Part shown: positions 1 to 16,541 of the stretch, one piece after another | How the letters are laid out: the number at the start of each line of letters is the position of its first letter | How positions within the stretch are numbered: the stretch's first letter is position 1 | Origin: Pithys albifrons albifrons | Taxonomy: Eukaryota; Chordata; Aves; Passeriformes; Thamnophilidae | DNA: 64,000 nucleotides | Direction of reading: 5' to 3' | NCBI RefSeq assembly: GCF_047495875.1 | Contig: NC_092463.1 | Span: 22,991,224 to 23,055,223 of the forward strand | Translations under genes and position numbers: made by a program | Notes under the pieces: generated by a model | Seen by the model: only the letters and a program-made list of their open reading frames with translations | What the model was told of the DNA's origin: nothing | The model's database searches: none

Positions 1-3000
1 GCTGGCTCCTGCTGGCCTGTCATAAACGGGATCTACCCACAGAAACTTGATAACCAAGTGCTTTTTCTGTTCCATGAGCACTTGCAGAACTCCCCCAAAA
101 CCTAAAGGGAGTCTTTGTTAAAAGAACACAGAAGCAACAAGCAAACAAAACAGTAAAAAAACCGAAGCACAAGCACCCAAGTGTGAGTTGATTCTGAGAT
201 GGACCAGAGAGTACAGCAGTTGGGAAATCATATGCTTTTTACTTGTGCCACAGCCCCCTTGCAGGCAGGAGTGTAACCCGGGGCACAAGAAAAGGGAGGC
301 AACTGGAGGTGTTCTCTACTTGAAATTACTGCTGGCAGATCTTCCAGAGCTCACCTGTCAAAACCCTGAGTGATAGCTCCTGCCAAGCCACCTGCCTGTA
401 AGTCTAAATGTGTTGTGTCCGATGATAGGGATTGTGGCTCAAAAGGTCTTAAAGACAGTAACAGGAACTGGGTGGCATCTTCACCTTCCCTGTTATCTTA
501 TAGGTACCCACCCAGCTCTTAACACCTCTAGAAGCTTTGGCAAGGCTCTGGGAAATCTGTTAAGTGGGTGATGAGCTGATGGGTAGCAGAGGTCACTTGC
601 CTGATGAGTGTCCCATGGATTTGCCATGTGGTTGAAAGACTGCTGGTTGACAGGTTATGTACTGGTGGATGGGTTATGAGCCAGAAGGATCAAACTACAT
701 CCCTCAGGAGGCTGCAGTGGTTTCAGCTGGCTGGGCTGAAAAAGCCTTTTGTGGAAGCAGTGTCTCATCAAGGAGAGAGCATGTACTACGCGAGGGAGGC
801 ATTATGGCACTGCATTTGTTCCTGCTGATTAGCCGATGTTCAATCTTTCTTTATTTTAAAGAGACAACAGTGTTACTTATTAGCCCTAGAAAAATCTCCC
901 CTTTCTCCCAACCCCATCGACAAAAATTGTCATGACCTTTTTTGCAAACTATAGCCTGAGCTAACCCCAGACATGCTGGGCTTTCTTCTAAAGCAGCCAG
1001 CCAATATCCTACTTTCGTAGCTTTATAGTGTAGCTTTATAGTAGAATCCTGCTCTGAAGTTGTTTCTGCACAGTTTCAGGCCAAAGAGAATTTTTTCTTT
1101 CTCCAGATCTTTGCAGCTAATTTAGGTGAATATAGAAAGAAAAGTTTTATGGTTTAAAAAAACAAAAACAAAAAAACCCACCAAAATTTGTACTTCACTA
1201 ATTCTTAAGTGGGCAAGTTTGCATCAGACTGCAGTACAGATTTTCAAATAATGTTGGAGAGAGCTTAGAGGAAAGAATAGGAAGGTCTATTCAGGAAAAG
1301 ATCAATAGTTCTTCTGGTGGTTTCTTTTTTCAGTACAGCATGGTAAAACTGTTCAAAGGAAACCTAACACAAGCAGTAATGATTAAGCAACAAAAGACCC
1401 CATTCCTTTTAATTATAGCCTAGTGTGATACCAGCCTGTAATAAATACGTCATTTTCTTCACTGCAGTGTTAACAAGCCCAAAGCACAGCCTGAACGTTG
1501 CCTCTGATCTGACTGCCATGTGCACAGGTTTCTTTGGTTCAAGTTGAATGAGTTTACATACTGATAATTGGCTTGGGATAGGTGTGGGTGGAAGCTGCAT
1601 CCTCTGAGCTTGTCCTGTGCTGGTGACTCGCTCCACTGGCTGCTGATGTGCAAGCTCCAGCAGTGCTTTGCTCCCAGGAGAGTTTTCTCAAATGTATACT
1701 TGGATTGGTTTAACCCTGTGATCAGGGGTAACCGTGCTCAGCAGTGTGTGTAGTTACAAAGAACACTGCTGGTGGGTGCACTGGCAACTTGCAATGCCTT
1801 CAGAGATGCTGAGGAACATGCTGGAGGCACAGGAACCTGTGGTTGTGGTGGCACACACCACAGGTAGTGTAGTCCCTGGTTGCCAAAGTGCAGTACAGCA
1901 CAGGGACTAGTCTGTTGATGTTTTCAGGTTTTAAACTGTTGCACGATCTGAGATGTCACATCTCTAGTAATTTTTATGTAAGATTTCCAGCATGTGAACA
2001 TTGGTCATTTGCTTTCTTAATCCAGATTAAGTTCAAAGCCTTAGGTTAGTTTATAGCAAAATTGCTAATTTTAAGAGCAGGAGAAATTACAATAGCCTTG
2101 ACTTTCTTCCCTAGTACAGATGTGCTGCTCATGTGTTGAGCCTGGCGATGGGAGTTGGACAGTCTCCACAAGAGAAATTGTCACTTTTCATATTAGTTTG
2201 TTACTGTGGTTAATCACCTATGGCAGTAAAAGCATAATCCTAATTCCTCAGTTAAATTTTTCTGGCGTTGTCTTGGGCACATTGCTTCCTATTATGTGTT
2301 TCTGTTCTGAATTATAGAGTCTCTCTGGTGCCTGATGGATTACTGTCATAAAGAACTGAGAAACCAAGTCATTGCTTTCTTTTTTTAACATGACAAACAT
2401 TAAATTACAAAATCTTTCACTGGAGAAGTCTTTCCATTGCTTGAAGTGGCTTTGTGGCTTCTCTCTTCACCATCTCCAGATTTTTGAGCAGTTTTATTAG
2501 AGTTGTATGGACTAGAAATGGGAAAATGTCAGCCTTTAGTCTCTAGAGCATTGATATGTGGCCTTTTTCTACACCTTGTCCACACACCTTGTCACCCATG
2601 TTATGTACAAAGTAGGCATGACACTGGGGTGAACTTCTTATGCATTCCTTCCCCTTACAAACATTGTCTCTGAGCTTGCTCCCCAAGGTGTTTTGGTGTT
2701 CAGTCCTTCATGTCAGAGAGCCTGGACTATATGGGGAGAGCTCCTGGGCTGGTAGGTAGGAGGATGTGATCCCGCTTATTGATCCTGCTTATAGCCTTCA
2801 GTCACAACATGGTCTTCAAAAATGGAAAGTCCATGATCTTTCCTGAGTGCTGTTCCAGAGTTTCTGTCAGGTTTCTACCCTTGGAATCCTTTTCCCAGCC
2901 AAGCAGGGTATGCCAAGTGTGTGCAGGAGTATCTGTGGCAATTCCTTTCTTGGCTTTTTCTTTTGCTTGGTGCTGGCTGGTCACAGGAGAAGGCTGGAGC

Positions 3001-5831
3001 TCCACTGTGAGACACTGGTGGCTTCCCAGCACTGTGCTTTGCTTCTGTGGGGTGGTGGCGAGTGTTCTTTGCTGGTGGTGGAAGGAGAAGGGAGCTGCTG
3101 CTGACCAGCTCTGCAGTGGTTTGCAGACTTTCTCCTGTGCTCTGTGGAGAGCAAGGGAGTGGAGTGTTCACTCTGGACAGGCAGTCATCTCTTCCCTCAG
3201 CCGATGCGCTGCCGTGGCCTAGCTCCGGGCTTGATGGCTTTATCCAGCTGCTCCCTGGACAGGGCAGAGGAGAGGACGGGTGTCACGCAGCAGGAGTGCA
3301 AACCTTGAGGGCAGCTGCTAGTGTGGCTGTCAGGGACCTCTTGATGACATGGAGAAGACATGTCTGATGCCATGAATGCTGTGACCCAGAGGGAGCACTG
3401 GGTTCCTAAGAGCTTGTTAAATCTGTGGCTTGATTGACTGGGGCACAGCACTGAACAGAACCTTGCTTAGGAGGAACATCTTATGCAGGGACAAATTTTA
3501 ACCCAGCAAAGCTTCAGAGTGATGTAGACATTGACAGGAGGGAAGCGTTGGGTGGTATGGTGCAATGACCATTGCTGAAGGACTCTGTGCCATCCAGGGC
3601 AGGCAGTCCCGGCATCCTTATGTCTCTGGAGTATTTGGGTGCTGAGGGAGCTGTGTTTGCCCTGCAACACTCTTGCAGCCAATTTTCCTGGAGCAGTTTT
3701 ACATTTTCCCTATGGGAACTGTACTCTGAATTTTTTGAGCTTGTTTGGGCGTAAAATCTGAATTAGGCACTGAGTGTAAATTTGGAGACTTGGAGTCTGT
3801 TCCTGGCTGGCTTGGTCTGATGTCCTTGGGTGAGCTCGGATCTTGTTGCTAGAGACCTCACTTACCATTTGTATTAAATTTGGGTTGTCTGTGAATGAGC
3901 TTACCCAGCACAAATAAGCTCATTGCAAATTAGGCAGGAACGCCAGCCTTGCAGGGCTGTTGCCAGTCTCTTGTGCAGGGTTGTGTTGGGCATGTGCAGC
4001 TTGCAGCAAACCCAGCACTGTCAGGCAGTGTTGTGCAGCCTGCACTAGGACACAGCCAGGTTTGCCTGCTCAGCCCTCCTTGCTGTTTTTATTCCACCTG
4101 GGCTCCTCCTTGCTTCCTGGCAAGGAGTCCCTGGGTATGACAGGATATTTAGCAAGGGGCTAAGGCACCGGGAGTCGGATTGAGACAGGGCCAGGCATCC
4201 TTCCCCATGCACCCTTTGCAAAATCGTTGTGGTTTTGGATGGGGACAGAGGGAGCTGCGAGAGGAAGGTGTATGCAGAGGCGTCTGTCTGTGCTCATGTT
4301 TGATGCAAGCAGTGCCACAGGAGCCCTCCTGGCCTGGCAGCTGGAGCAAGCCCCAAATGCTCTCACCAGGCAACACAGGCACTCTCCTCCCCGCAGCCCT
4401 CTCTCCTCTGGGCCCATCTGGTGAAGTCTATCACCGGCCCTTCCCTGCGTTCAGCCTGCTCTGGGCAGCAGCCAAGGGACCAGCAGCGTCCCTACTGCTC
4501 TTTTCCCTCCCCCGGGGATGGAGGGATCATGGGCTTTGATGTACAGGCACAGGGCTGGGGACAGCCTGTGTGCACTCATGAAAGTCTGGCCAGGCTCCAG
4601 CTGCCTTTGAAGTGCTCCAGTGAACAGGATGAAAGGGAGGGAAGTCCTTCCCCAAACCATCTGGCTCTAATTGCAGGTAGAAATGCCTCTCTTCGTCCCC
4701 CGCCTCCACCCTGTGGAGAGGGGGCACTCCTCACTCGTCGTTAATCCTACGGCTCTCGACTGGACTGGCGTGAAGGGCGAGAGCTTGGGAACAAAAGAGG
4801 GCTTCAGCTGGGCAGCCAGAAACAGGCAGCCTCTGGCAGAGATGCTGGGGGTTCAGGCACCTCCGCTGCAGACCTTCCTGAGAGCGCCCGTGCCATGGTG
4901 GAGTTTGCCAGTTGTTCCCGTCTCCGGTTTCTCAGGCACAGCGGAGCCTGCTGGCCCTTTGACTCGACTCTTTCGTGCCAGTGCGGGACGAGGAACGTGG
5001 GAACTCCGTGTGAGCCCAGTCGTTTGGCGGCACTCGCTGGCCGCCTCCCTGGCCCCGCCCGGCTGCCTGGTGCTGCCTGTCTGACAGGGCTCCCTGCCCA
5101 CTCTCTCTGCCCTTCCTGGGACAAGGCTGGCTGTGAGATGCCACGTGCCACTGCAGTGGCAGCAGCACCTAGAGCCATTGGCAGCACTGGCAACTGAGTT
5201 GTGTTGACTTGTTCGGCTGGGCATCTTCTCTTTCTCAGGGACCTAGAGGTGGCTGGGTTATATCTACCAGCAGTTTTCTTTCCCTCCTTGTGGTTGCCTT
5301 TGGGCAGCATCTGAAATCTTAATTAAACCTGTGTTGCTTGAAGTTGTCTTAATACTCACACCACAGAACAATTTATTTTGATGAGGTTTCTCTCCTTGTC
5401 ATGAACTTTTTATATAAATATATAAAATTATTAAACATGAGCTCTGGTATCTCTGTGACCAGAAACAGCCCGTGCTGTTACCCATCTCCAGGGACCAAGC
5501 AGTGGCCAAGAAGGTAGAGCAAGAAAAGGAAAGCCAGCCATGTAAAATGGGCAGTGGGACAGGGGGGGTGCAGAGGGTGGCTGCGGGCATTGGAAGCACC
5601 ACCCTTAATAGACTTGCAGGTTCAGGTGCAGTGGGTCTGAGCCTGGCCCAGCAGAGGACACTGGGTATTTACTTTATGGATTAGTATGATAATTGCTACC
5701 CTGATGCTGCAGATGGGGTGGAGGAACTGTTTAGTGCACCAGACCAGACCCCTCTTTGTTGGGCAGCAGTTTGCTCCCTGCCCTGCACTGCCATCCTCAA
5801 GAATTGTTCTCACTTCCTCTTCCCTCTCCAG
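1..5831. other. Non-coding flank / probable ISM2 intron 1
   Basis: I see no exon I can assign here. The first ISM2 exon found (5832) begins in phase 0 after a pyrimidine-rich acceptor, so an upstream exon with the start codon and signal peptide must exist. I could not find one in this stretch, so intron 1 probably runs through it and may leave the window. In human, SPTLC2 lies just upstream of ISM2 in the same orientation, so part of this flank could instead be SPTLC2 3' UTR; no SPTLC2 coding exon is visible. About 4735-5060 is richer in CpG than its surroundings. Open frames here are short and lack coding features. Confidence 0.5.
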
Positions 5832-9399
<3,568 letters not shown>

Positions 9400-12300
9400 T
9401 CACAGCCATGCTAAAAGGAGCCACAATCACCACCGGCTTGCACCCCTGTGCAGCCTGGTGAGCTCTGGCCCTGCTTATGGGCTCCTCAGTGGTGCCAGGA
9501 AGAGCAGGGAGGATATGACATATCTAATCCCCTCAGAGGGTGCCTCAGCACCCCTTGGATTTCTGAGGATGCCAGAGGTTATCGTGGTGCAATCCCTGCC
9601 ATGCCACCCAGTGCAGTCCTGCAGTCCAGGGCTCCTGGGCTGTCACATGGGGAGCAGCAGGGGCTGGGAGGTGTAAAGGGAACGAGAGGCTGCTCCTGTC
9701 TGCTTTTATTCTCTACGAACTTTCAATGCAACCTGAAAGCTGAATGCAGGGTGAAGCGGGTTCTGCTCCTGCTGGCTTCATGCTACATCTGAGGAGATGC
9801 TGAGGCACAGCTGCCTGCTCTTGCCTGTGCATCTGCCCTGCTGGTTAATGTCTGAATCTGATGGTAGGTCCTCCTAGAGAGTGCAGGGCTGTCCCAGCCA
9901 TGCATACAGAGCAGGGTTGGTACATGCTCCTCAGGCTTCTGCACGCATGGTTGGGAAGGAGCAGGGAAAGGCTTAGCAGGGTCCTTGGGTCCAGGGTGGA
10001 TGTGGGGCAGGAGGAGACTGACTGCCTGGACTTCCTTGGCAAGATTGCCTTGCCACCAGGGTTTTGGCTGCCAAAGCTAGACATGGGTGGGCCTCAGAGG
10101 AGGTAGATGGGACACTCCACCTGTGTGCATTTCAGTCCCTCTGCCTTAGTGCTTGGAGGAGTAGGGTGATAACACCCATGAAAGTCCCAGCACCACCCTG
10201 CCACCATGCCTTGGCCCCCTGGCAGCCCCCAGAGGATCTCAGTGCTCAGGAGCACCCGTGACACAGCCCAGAACAAAGTCCTGTGTTTTCCACTCACATG
10301 CCTACCAAAGGCAGGAGGCACCTTGGCCACTGCTCATGCCTTTGCTGGCGAGGAGCAAAAAGCATTGAGCAAAGTTCTCCATGGGGATAGGAACAAGTCA
10401 GGCACTGCTAGGAGCACCCAGTGTTGCCCCTCTCTGGTCTGCTGCTGGACATGAGCCCTGCTCCATGCTGTGTCTGCCCAGGTCTCCAGTGGGAGGCAGC
10501 CCAGGGGGAGCGAGTCATGGGCGCACCCTGTGCCTCTCAAGGCTTGCTGCCAGGCCAGGCTTGCAAGTGTGGCTCCACAGGAGGAAGACACACATGATAA
10601 TAATGTCAGTACCTGGTGTCTACAGGTCATGAATCATGATGCTCTCTGTTGGCATTTTGGTTTTGCATGGGTTTTATTCAGCTTTTCACAGGTCCATAGC
10701 AGTTGCCTCCCAGCATATTTTGGGAACTTTCTGCAAAGAAACTAGACTGAGCACCCTTATCCCTGGACATTCAGTTGTTGAGCCTGGCAGAAACTTCACA
10801 GCTTTTATTTAGCAAATTTTATGCATCAGAGGAAATAAAAAAGCAAGTCAAGCACACATAAAGAATGGAGTCATTTCTAGATAAGAGGTTTCTTCACCCA
10901 AGGCTGTTAGCTACTCCATGTATTTCTGCAGGACACTGTCAGACCAAAACCTACCTGTCTGGTTGGAGAGGTCCTTGGCTGACCATCCTGTGCTGTGTCC
11001 TTCTTGGAGGAGCTTTCTCCAGTGTCAGTGAATATCCATGGTCTGGAAGCTCTTTGGGGAGTCCTTCTGTGAGCATCTTCATATATGTTGAGTGTATGTT
11101 GATCCTTTTGCCTTGGTTACTGATAGAGTATTGCATTCTTGGTCACCAGTACCTAAAACTTCCTAGCTTGTAAAACAAAACTATTAGTGAAGTTATTACT
11201 GTGTTATTGTTATTTAACAATTATTGTATCCCTGGACTCTCACTATGGATTCTAGGCATCATCCATTTCCCAACAGGTGTGCAGTCTGAGATGACTGATT
11301 ACATAAATGGTGAGAAGGAAGACAACCAAATAAGCATGGATAGAGACCTAGACTCTGGAAAATTTTCATCATCATTACTCATCCAAAATGGTCATTCGCT
11401 TGCTAGTTTCTGGTAAAAACATAGGTCATAAAGAGGTAGTCAAGAAAGGGTGGCAATGATCTGGTTCTGGCTTGGTTCTAGGAGCCTGGGATGCATTCAG
11501 GGAGCCTCAACAAGAGACATGAAGGTTTTTTTGTGGGAGGTAAATGAATTGAGCAGCTGAGGTCATGGAGGGATAGCTTGTTACCTTTATATTTCCTCTC
11601 CCATAATACGATATGTCATCATTAACATCATCAGTCTCTCAGAGGAGAGTTTCAATGCAGACTTCTTTAAAACAATCTCCTGTTGAATGTGCCTAGTGTT
11701 CAGTATTGGACCCATGCATGGAAGCAGGACTTTACCAAATAGCCTTTATTGAAGGATTGCAAAAGCTCAGCCAATTCATGTTAGACTAGGCTAACAGTAA
11801 GAGTGCTACCCAAGATTTGCACCCTCCTCCTCTTTATACTGGCTACGTCAACCAGTCTAACCCCCAAAAAAGAAACTGTAATTTCTGTAATAACTGGAGT
11901 TCCCGTCCAAGGGCAAGTAGAAAAATTTCTTGCATTGACACCCCCTGCCACTCCCACAAAAGCTAGTCGAGAACCAAGTAGCTGTTCTGCTTCACTGCCT
12001 CTATGGTTTGGACAATACAGGCAAGAACTGGAGCATGAGAAACAAGAAGCAGTGTTGTTTCTCATACAAGCACCTTACACACTGGGTGGCTTTGCAGAGC
12101 GCTGTGAGAAAAGTAGACATTAAGCAAACATTTATTTTTATATCCCAAGATTCTGTTCTGCCTACTGCTATTTAAGTGATGAATCTCTAAGCCTTCACTC
12201 CTTAAGTTTACTGGGTTTTTATATATTATATAAAAAATCTATTTCTACGAAATTTCGTAAAGAATTCTTTATTCTGATGCTGCAATAAAGCACTTTATCT

Positions 12301-15300
12301 ATATATGTCATGCGGATGTCATTCACTTGGGACTGAAACATATGTTGCTATTTATTTTTGTTGAAAGGGATGACACTATGTCTTGGTCTCCCAGTCCCAG
12401 TTAGGACTCTGATGGCTTTGATTCCTTCCCTTAGGATTTACATTTGATGATGTCTGGCAGCAAAAATCAAAGGTAACAAAGACACCACCACCACAGCCAT
12501 GGGGTATGTGAAGTTCTGCTTACAGGGAAGGAAGCCTCCTACAAGAATACCATTGGGGTCAGTGCTGAGAAGCAAATGCATTACCTGTGCCTAAGGTTTT
12601 ATTCCATGGTCAGCCTGGGCAGAGCTGGATACTGGCTGACATTACACCAGCACACTGCTTTAAGTAGGTATTGAGCATGGAAGCAGGGGGAAGATAAAAC
12701 CCAGCATCATCCCAGGTGGAAAACTGGTTTGATGAACCACCTTCAGAGCCAACAGCTAATTACAGCAGGGGAATTTGCAAAGCTTTCCAGGAATCACAGC
12801 TTTTTGTTGCTGTTAATTTGCTGGATAAATAATGACCACTTTCAAGATCTTGCTGTTTCCAGCTGTTTTCCCTCCCTCTCTCTTGCTCCTTTTGCCTTGT
12901 GCTGTCTGCACATCTGTCAAGTGTTATCTGCCACTCCAGCACAGGACTCTGCTCCACAGCTCCTGGCACCAGTCCTCGCCCCTGCCTGGGGAGAGCAGAC
13001 AACTCATTTCAGTGAAGGATGCTCTCATCTTCTGCAGCATCAAAAATACTGTTGCATGGAGCCCAAATGGCTCAAAAATCACTCTTTCCCTTGAAAAGCA
13101 GTTAGCAGTTACTGCTGTGTGTGTAACATGCCTAACATGCCTTTATCCTCTGCAATAAGGTCCTTGGTGTGCTGGTTGCTGAGCCCTGCTACAAAACTCC
13201 TGGGCTGTAAAAATCCACAGCCAGAGGATGGAAACAGGACGAAGTCCCACCCTAATGCTGCAGGTGTTGAAGACCTGAAGATGCCACCTGAAATCATAGA
13301 GTGAGTCTGTGGCAGAGTTTGATAATGTTTCAAAGCAATTTTAATCATTGCTTAGGCTGGAAGCTTTCAGTCTCTGATTTGTGGCCTGATTTTCCCACAG
13401 AAGTTTCACACATAAAAATGATCAAAATACAGGAGAAAGGGCCAAGTCATAGCACAGCTCCATCTAAGCTCATATCCAGTTTCTGACAGCAGTCAACAGT
13501 GAGTGACTACTAGGAAGGAGAAGCACAAGCACACTATTTCCCTGAAGTACTTTCCTTGTTGCCAGCAGCTGGTGGCCAAAAGACTTCTTGAGCCAGATGA
13601 GATGGTTGTTCTGGTTTATAGCCCTTGGTTGTTTTATTCTAGCAAGAGTTTTTTCAATCCTGTTCTGAATCCATGTAAGGTTTTAGTAGTGGAAAATCAC
13701 CAGCTGCAAGAAATCCCAGAATTCACTAAATATGTCCAGAGATCTATTTGTTGTTTGATGGTTGCTCCTTACTCATCTCCTTCATGTGTTTCATAAAGGC
13801 ATTGCTAGTGAGTATCCACTTCTGGTGTCACATTACTGTGAAAAAATCACTTCTACCTCTGTCATCTATTTTTTTAACCTTTGCTTTCTTTAATTCACAA
13901 GACTTTGTCTCTTATTCTGTGTCAGTTCAGATTCTTAAAGAGCCTTTAGGTCAGAGTATACTGGACCTTCCTTTTCTGCCTCATACACCCCTCCCTTCTC
14001 CAAATAGCTGAAGGGCTGCAAACTGTGTCCAGTTCTCTTGACACTTCCAAGTAAAGCAGAGGTCTGGGGTTTCTCACTAGCATCGTATAGCTGCACCAGA
14101 TGTCAGCTGCAGCTGAAGGAGTGTGTCTCTGCTGGCAGCGGGCAGATGTAGTGGGGGCCTTCACTGGCATCACTTAAGGCTCAGATCTCCTTCACCAAGC
14201 AAACGTCTGAAGTGGTGTAAGGCCTTAATTACCCTGCTGTGCCGGCTACAGCTGGTGCGTCCTGGCACACGCTGTGCGCGAGTGCACAGCCTGGCCCTTC
14301 AGCACAGGCTCTCCCTTCACCGGCGTTAGTCCAGGAGGGTCACATGTGAACAGCCGCCAAGGCATGGCCGCATTGCACAGCCAGTGCTGCTGCTGTGGGG
14401 ATGGTGATTTCCAGCCCGCGAGGCAGGGAGCCAGCTGAGGCAGCACCAGCATAACCCAGGCAGTCAGTTTTGCTGGAAGAGCCCTCAAATCGCCTCTGAG
14501 CAAAGCTCTGAGTCCATGAGCCCCATGAATGTTGGGCTGCTGGCCGAGGCCAAAGCATGTCCTATTAAGAGCAGCAGCAGGATGTCCAAAGTAAACCCTG
14601 TTTGTGATGAAAGGAAGGCAATTAAAATTCCACTTCAGTTGCCTTCCTGTCCCACTTCCTAACCTTCCAGCAGCAGGTGATTAGCAGGGCCTGCCTTCTG
14701 CTGCCCTGGCCCAGCTGTACCAGCAGAGTCTGCAGCAAACACTGCTACCACAGCATAGCTGCCAAAGCACAGCAAGCACATTGTGATTCAGCTGTCAGGT
14801 TTGCTTCAAGTTAACTTAAACTAAGCTCATTTTTTCAGTGTTCAAGTAATTTTGCTCTTCTCCTGCCAAAGTTTTGGGCTGTGAACTCACCCTCTAGCCC
14901 TGCTGTTTGAGGTTTCCCATGTTTCTTCCCAGGATTTCCCAAACAGAAAACCAAACATGCATGCTGTACAGTAACATCAGTGTGCCTGTATCATGCTACA
15001 CTCCTGCAGCCTACCAGATGTATAACCTAGTTCATCTGTGCACAAAATTCCTGGCAAAACACCTGCATCCCTTTTCCCAGCCAGATGGTGCTTTAGGGAA
15101 GACAGCCCGGCAAAACACAGGGAAGCTCTACCATACCTATTAGAGGTGCTTGCTCTTCCTACAACTTCTTTTGCTGTCAGAGGTCAGCTCACAGGGATGA
15201 GTACACAATCCAGAATTTACTTCCTTACTGCACTCTTGATGTCTGTGTACACACTTTATCCTGAATTTTTCACACTTAAGCACTTTGGAATGGTGAGCAG

Positions 15301-16322
15301 AACAGGCAAAATACTCTTTAGTTTAAAAGGCAACTCAAAACAAGTACATTCAGTTCTTTTAAGACGGGCACACAAGGGATTTTTTCTGTCTCCTGAGTTG
15401 AAGGGAACAGTTACCACATGCCATTCAGATTAAAAAAAAATGAAAAAAACCTTAAAAATCCACAAAACAGTAAATCTCATGCAGTAATGTTACTTCCTTC
15501 TAGCTTACTAGAGGTGCTCTGCAGAAAACACTAGCAGAAAACAAAATATTCAAGAGAAGCTCATGCCTCAAAAGAAGAAAACCAAGCACTTCTGTCACCC
15601 TGTCACCCTTGAGGTTAGGCAGATTGACACTTCTGATCAGTTAGATTTTCCCCTTCTCTCTTATGAACAAGTTTATTCCTTTAGAAGACACCTCCAGGAA
15701 CAAACAGTATTAACAGGAGAGAACAAGCAATTCTCTCTTCCTCACCAGTTAAAGCAACAGCTTAAGTGAGATGAGTCAAAGTACTGCACTCTGAAGACTC
15801 TCAATGGGGGTGGGATTTATTCCTGTAAAATAAACAGTTTGCTTTAGCCTGAAGCTCTTGGAGGTAGCTGACCCTGGGGCCTATAACCTGCTAGAACCAT
15901 TCTGTAGGTGGGAATTTCCCTAGCAGTGATTTGCTGATTGTCTTGGACACTGGGTGACTAAACGACACTCATTCTTTAGAGCAGACTAGTGTTAACTGTA
16001 AGAAAAGATGGTGTTGAAAAAGGGGACGTGGAAAAGGAGGAGTGGAGCAGCTTAAAAAGGATCCCTTCAGAAATGGGAAGGGTTCGAAACATTTACTAGC
16101 GGCAGATCAAAATCAGAGAGAAAACAGCAGCTGCTCCGAACTAAAAACTGCATCAAGTTCATGCTCTCTACTCCCCCAGAAGCGAGGAGTAAATCACATT
16201 GGCATCAGCACCCCTCACAGATTGGTGTTTTTCCAGGCAGATCCCTCCCTCAGCTTATCAACCGACCCTTTGAACTCAAGCCGATCTGAGGACACAAATT
16301 CCACAGTGTTTTTTAAGTTAGG
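9400..16322. other. ISM2 3' side and ISM2/AHSA1 convergent intergenic region
   Basis: Downstream of the ISM2 stop I see no further coding exon. Candidate poly(A) hexamers on the plus strand are AATAAA at 10834-10839 and 12284-12289, so the ISM2 3' UTR could be 1.4 kb or 2.9 kb. A 14-bp palindrome lies at 12246-12259. An isolated open frame at 11803-12123 has no recognised homology. The rest (12300-16300) is ordinary non-coding sequence up to the AHSA1 poly(A) site. I recognise no interspersed repeat here. Confidence 0.5.
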
Positions 16323-16328
16323 TTTATT
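16323..16328 (-). promoter_or_regulatory. AHSA1: AHSA1 poly(A) signal
   Basis: TTTATT on the plus strand reads AATAAA on the minus strand, 214 bases downstream of the AHSA1 stop codon. It implies a short 3' UTR of about 230 bases. Confidence 0.6.
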
Positions 16329-16541
16329 TAGCAATAGAAGTATGTACATGTAAGAGAATCCCCTGCAGCACGAGACATGCACAAAGCAGTGAGGGACTGA
16401 AAGTGGTGCTGTTCAATAGCCTTCCTCATCACCTGTCATCCCACTTTACTCAGCAGCAGGGCCAAGATTAGAAAGGAACAGGCGAGAAATTTACCAGTCC
16501 ATGTGGCAGAGACTTCAGGCAGAGCCTCCCAGCAACCGGTA

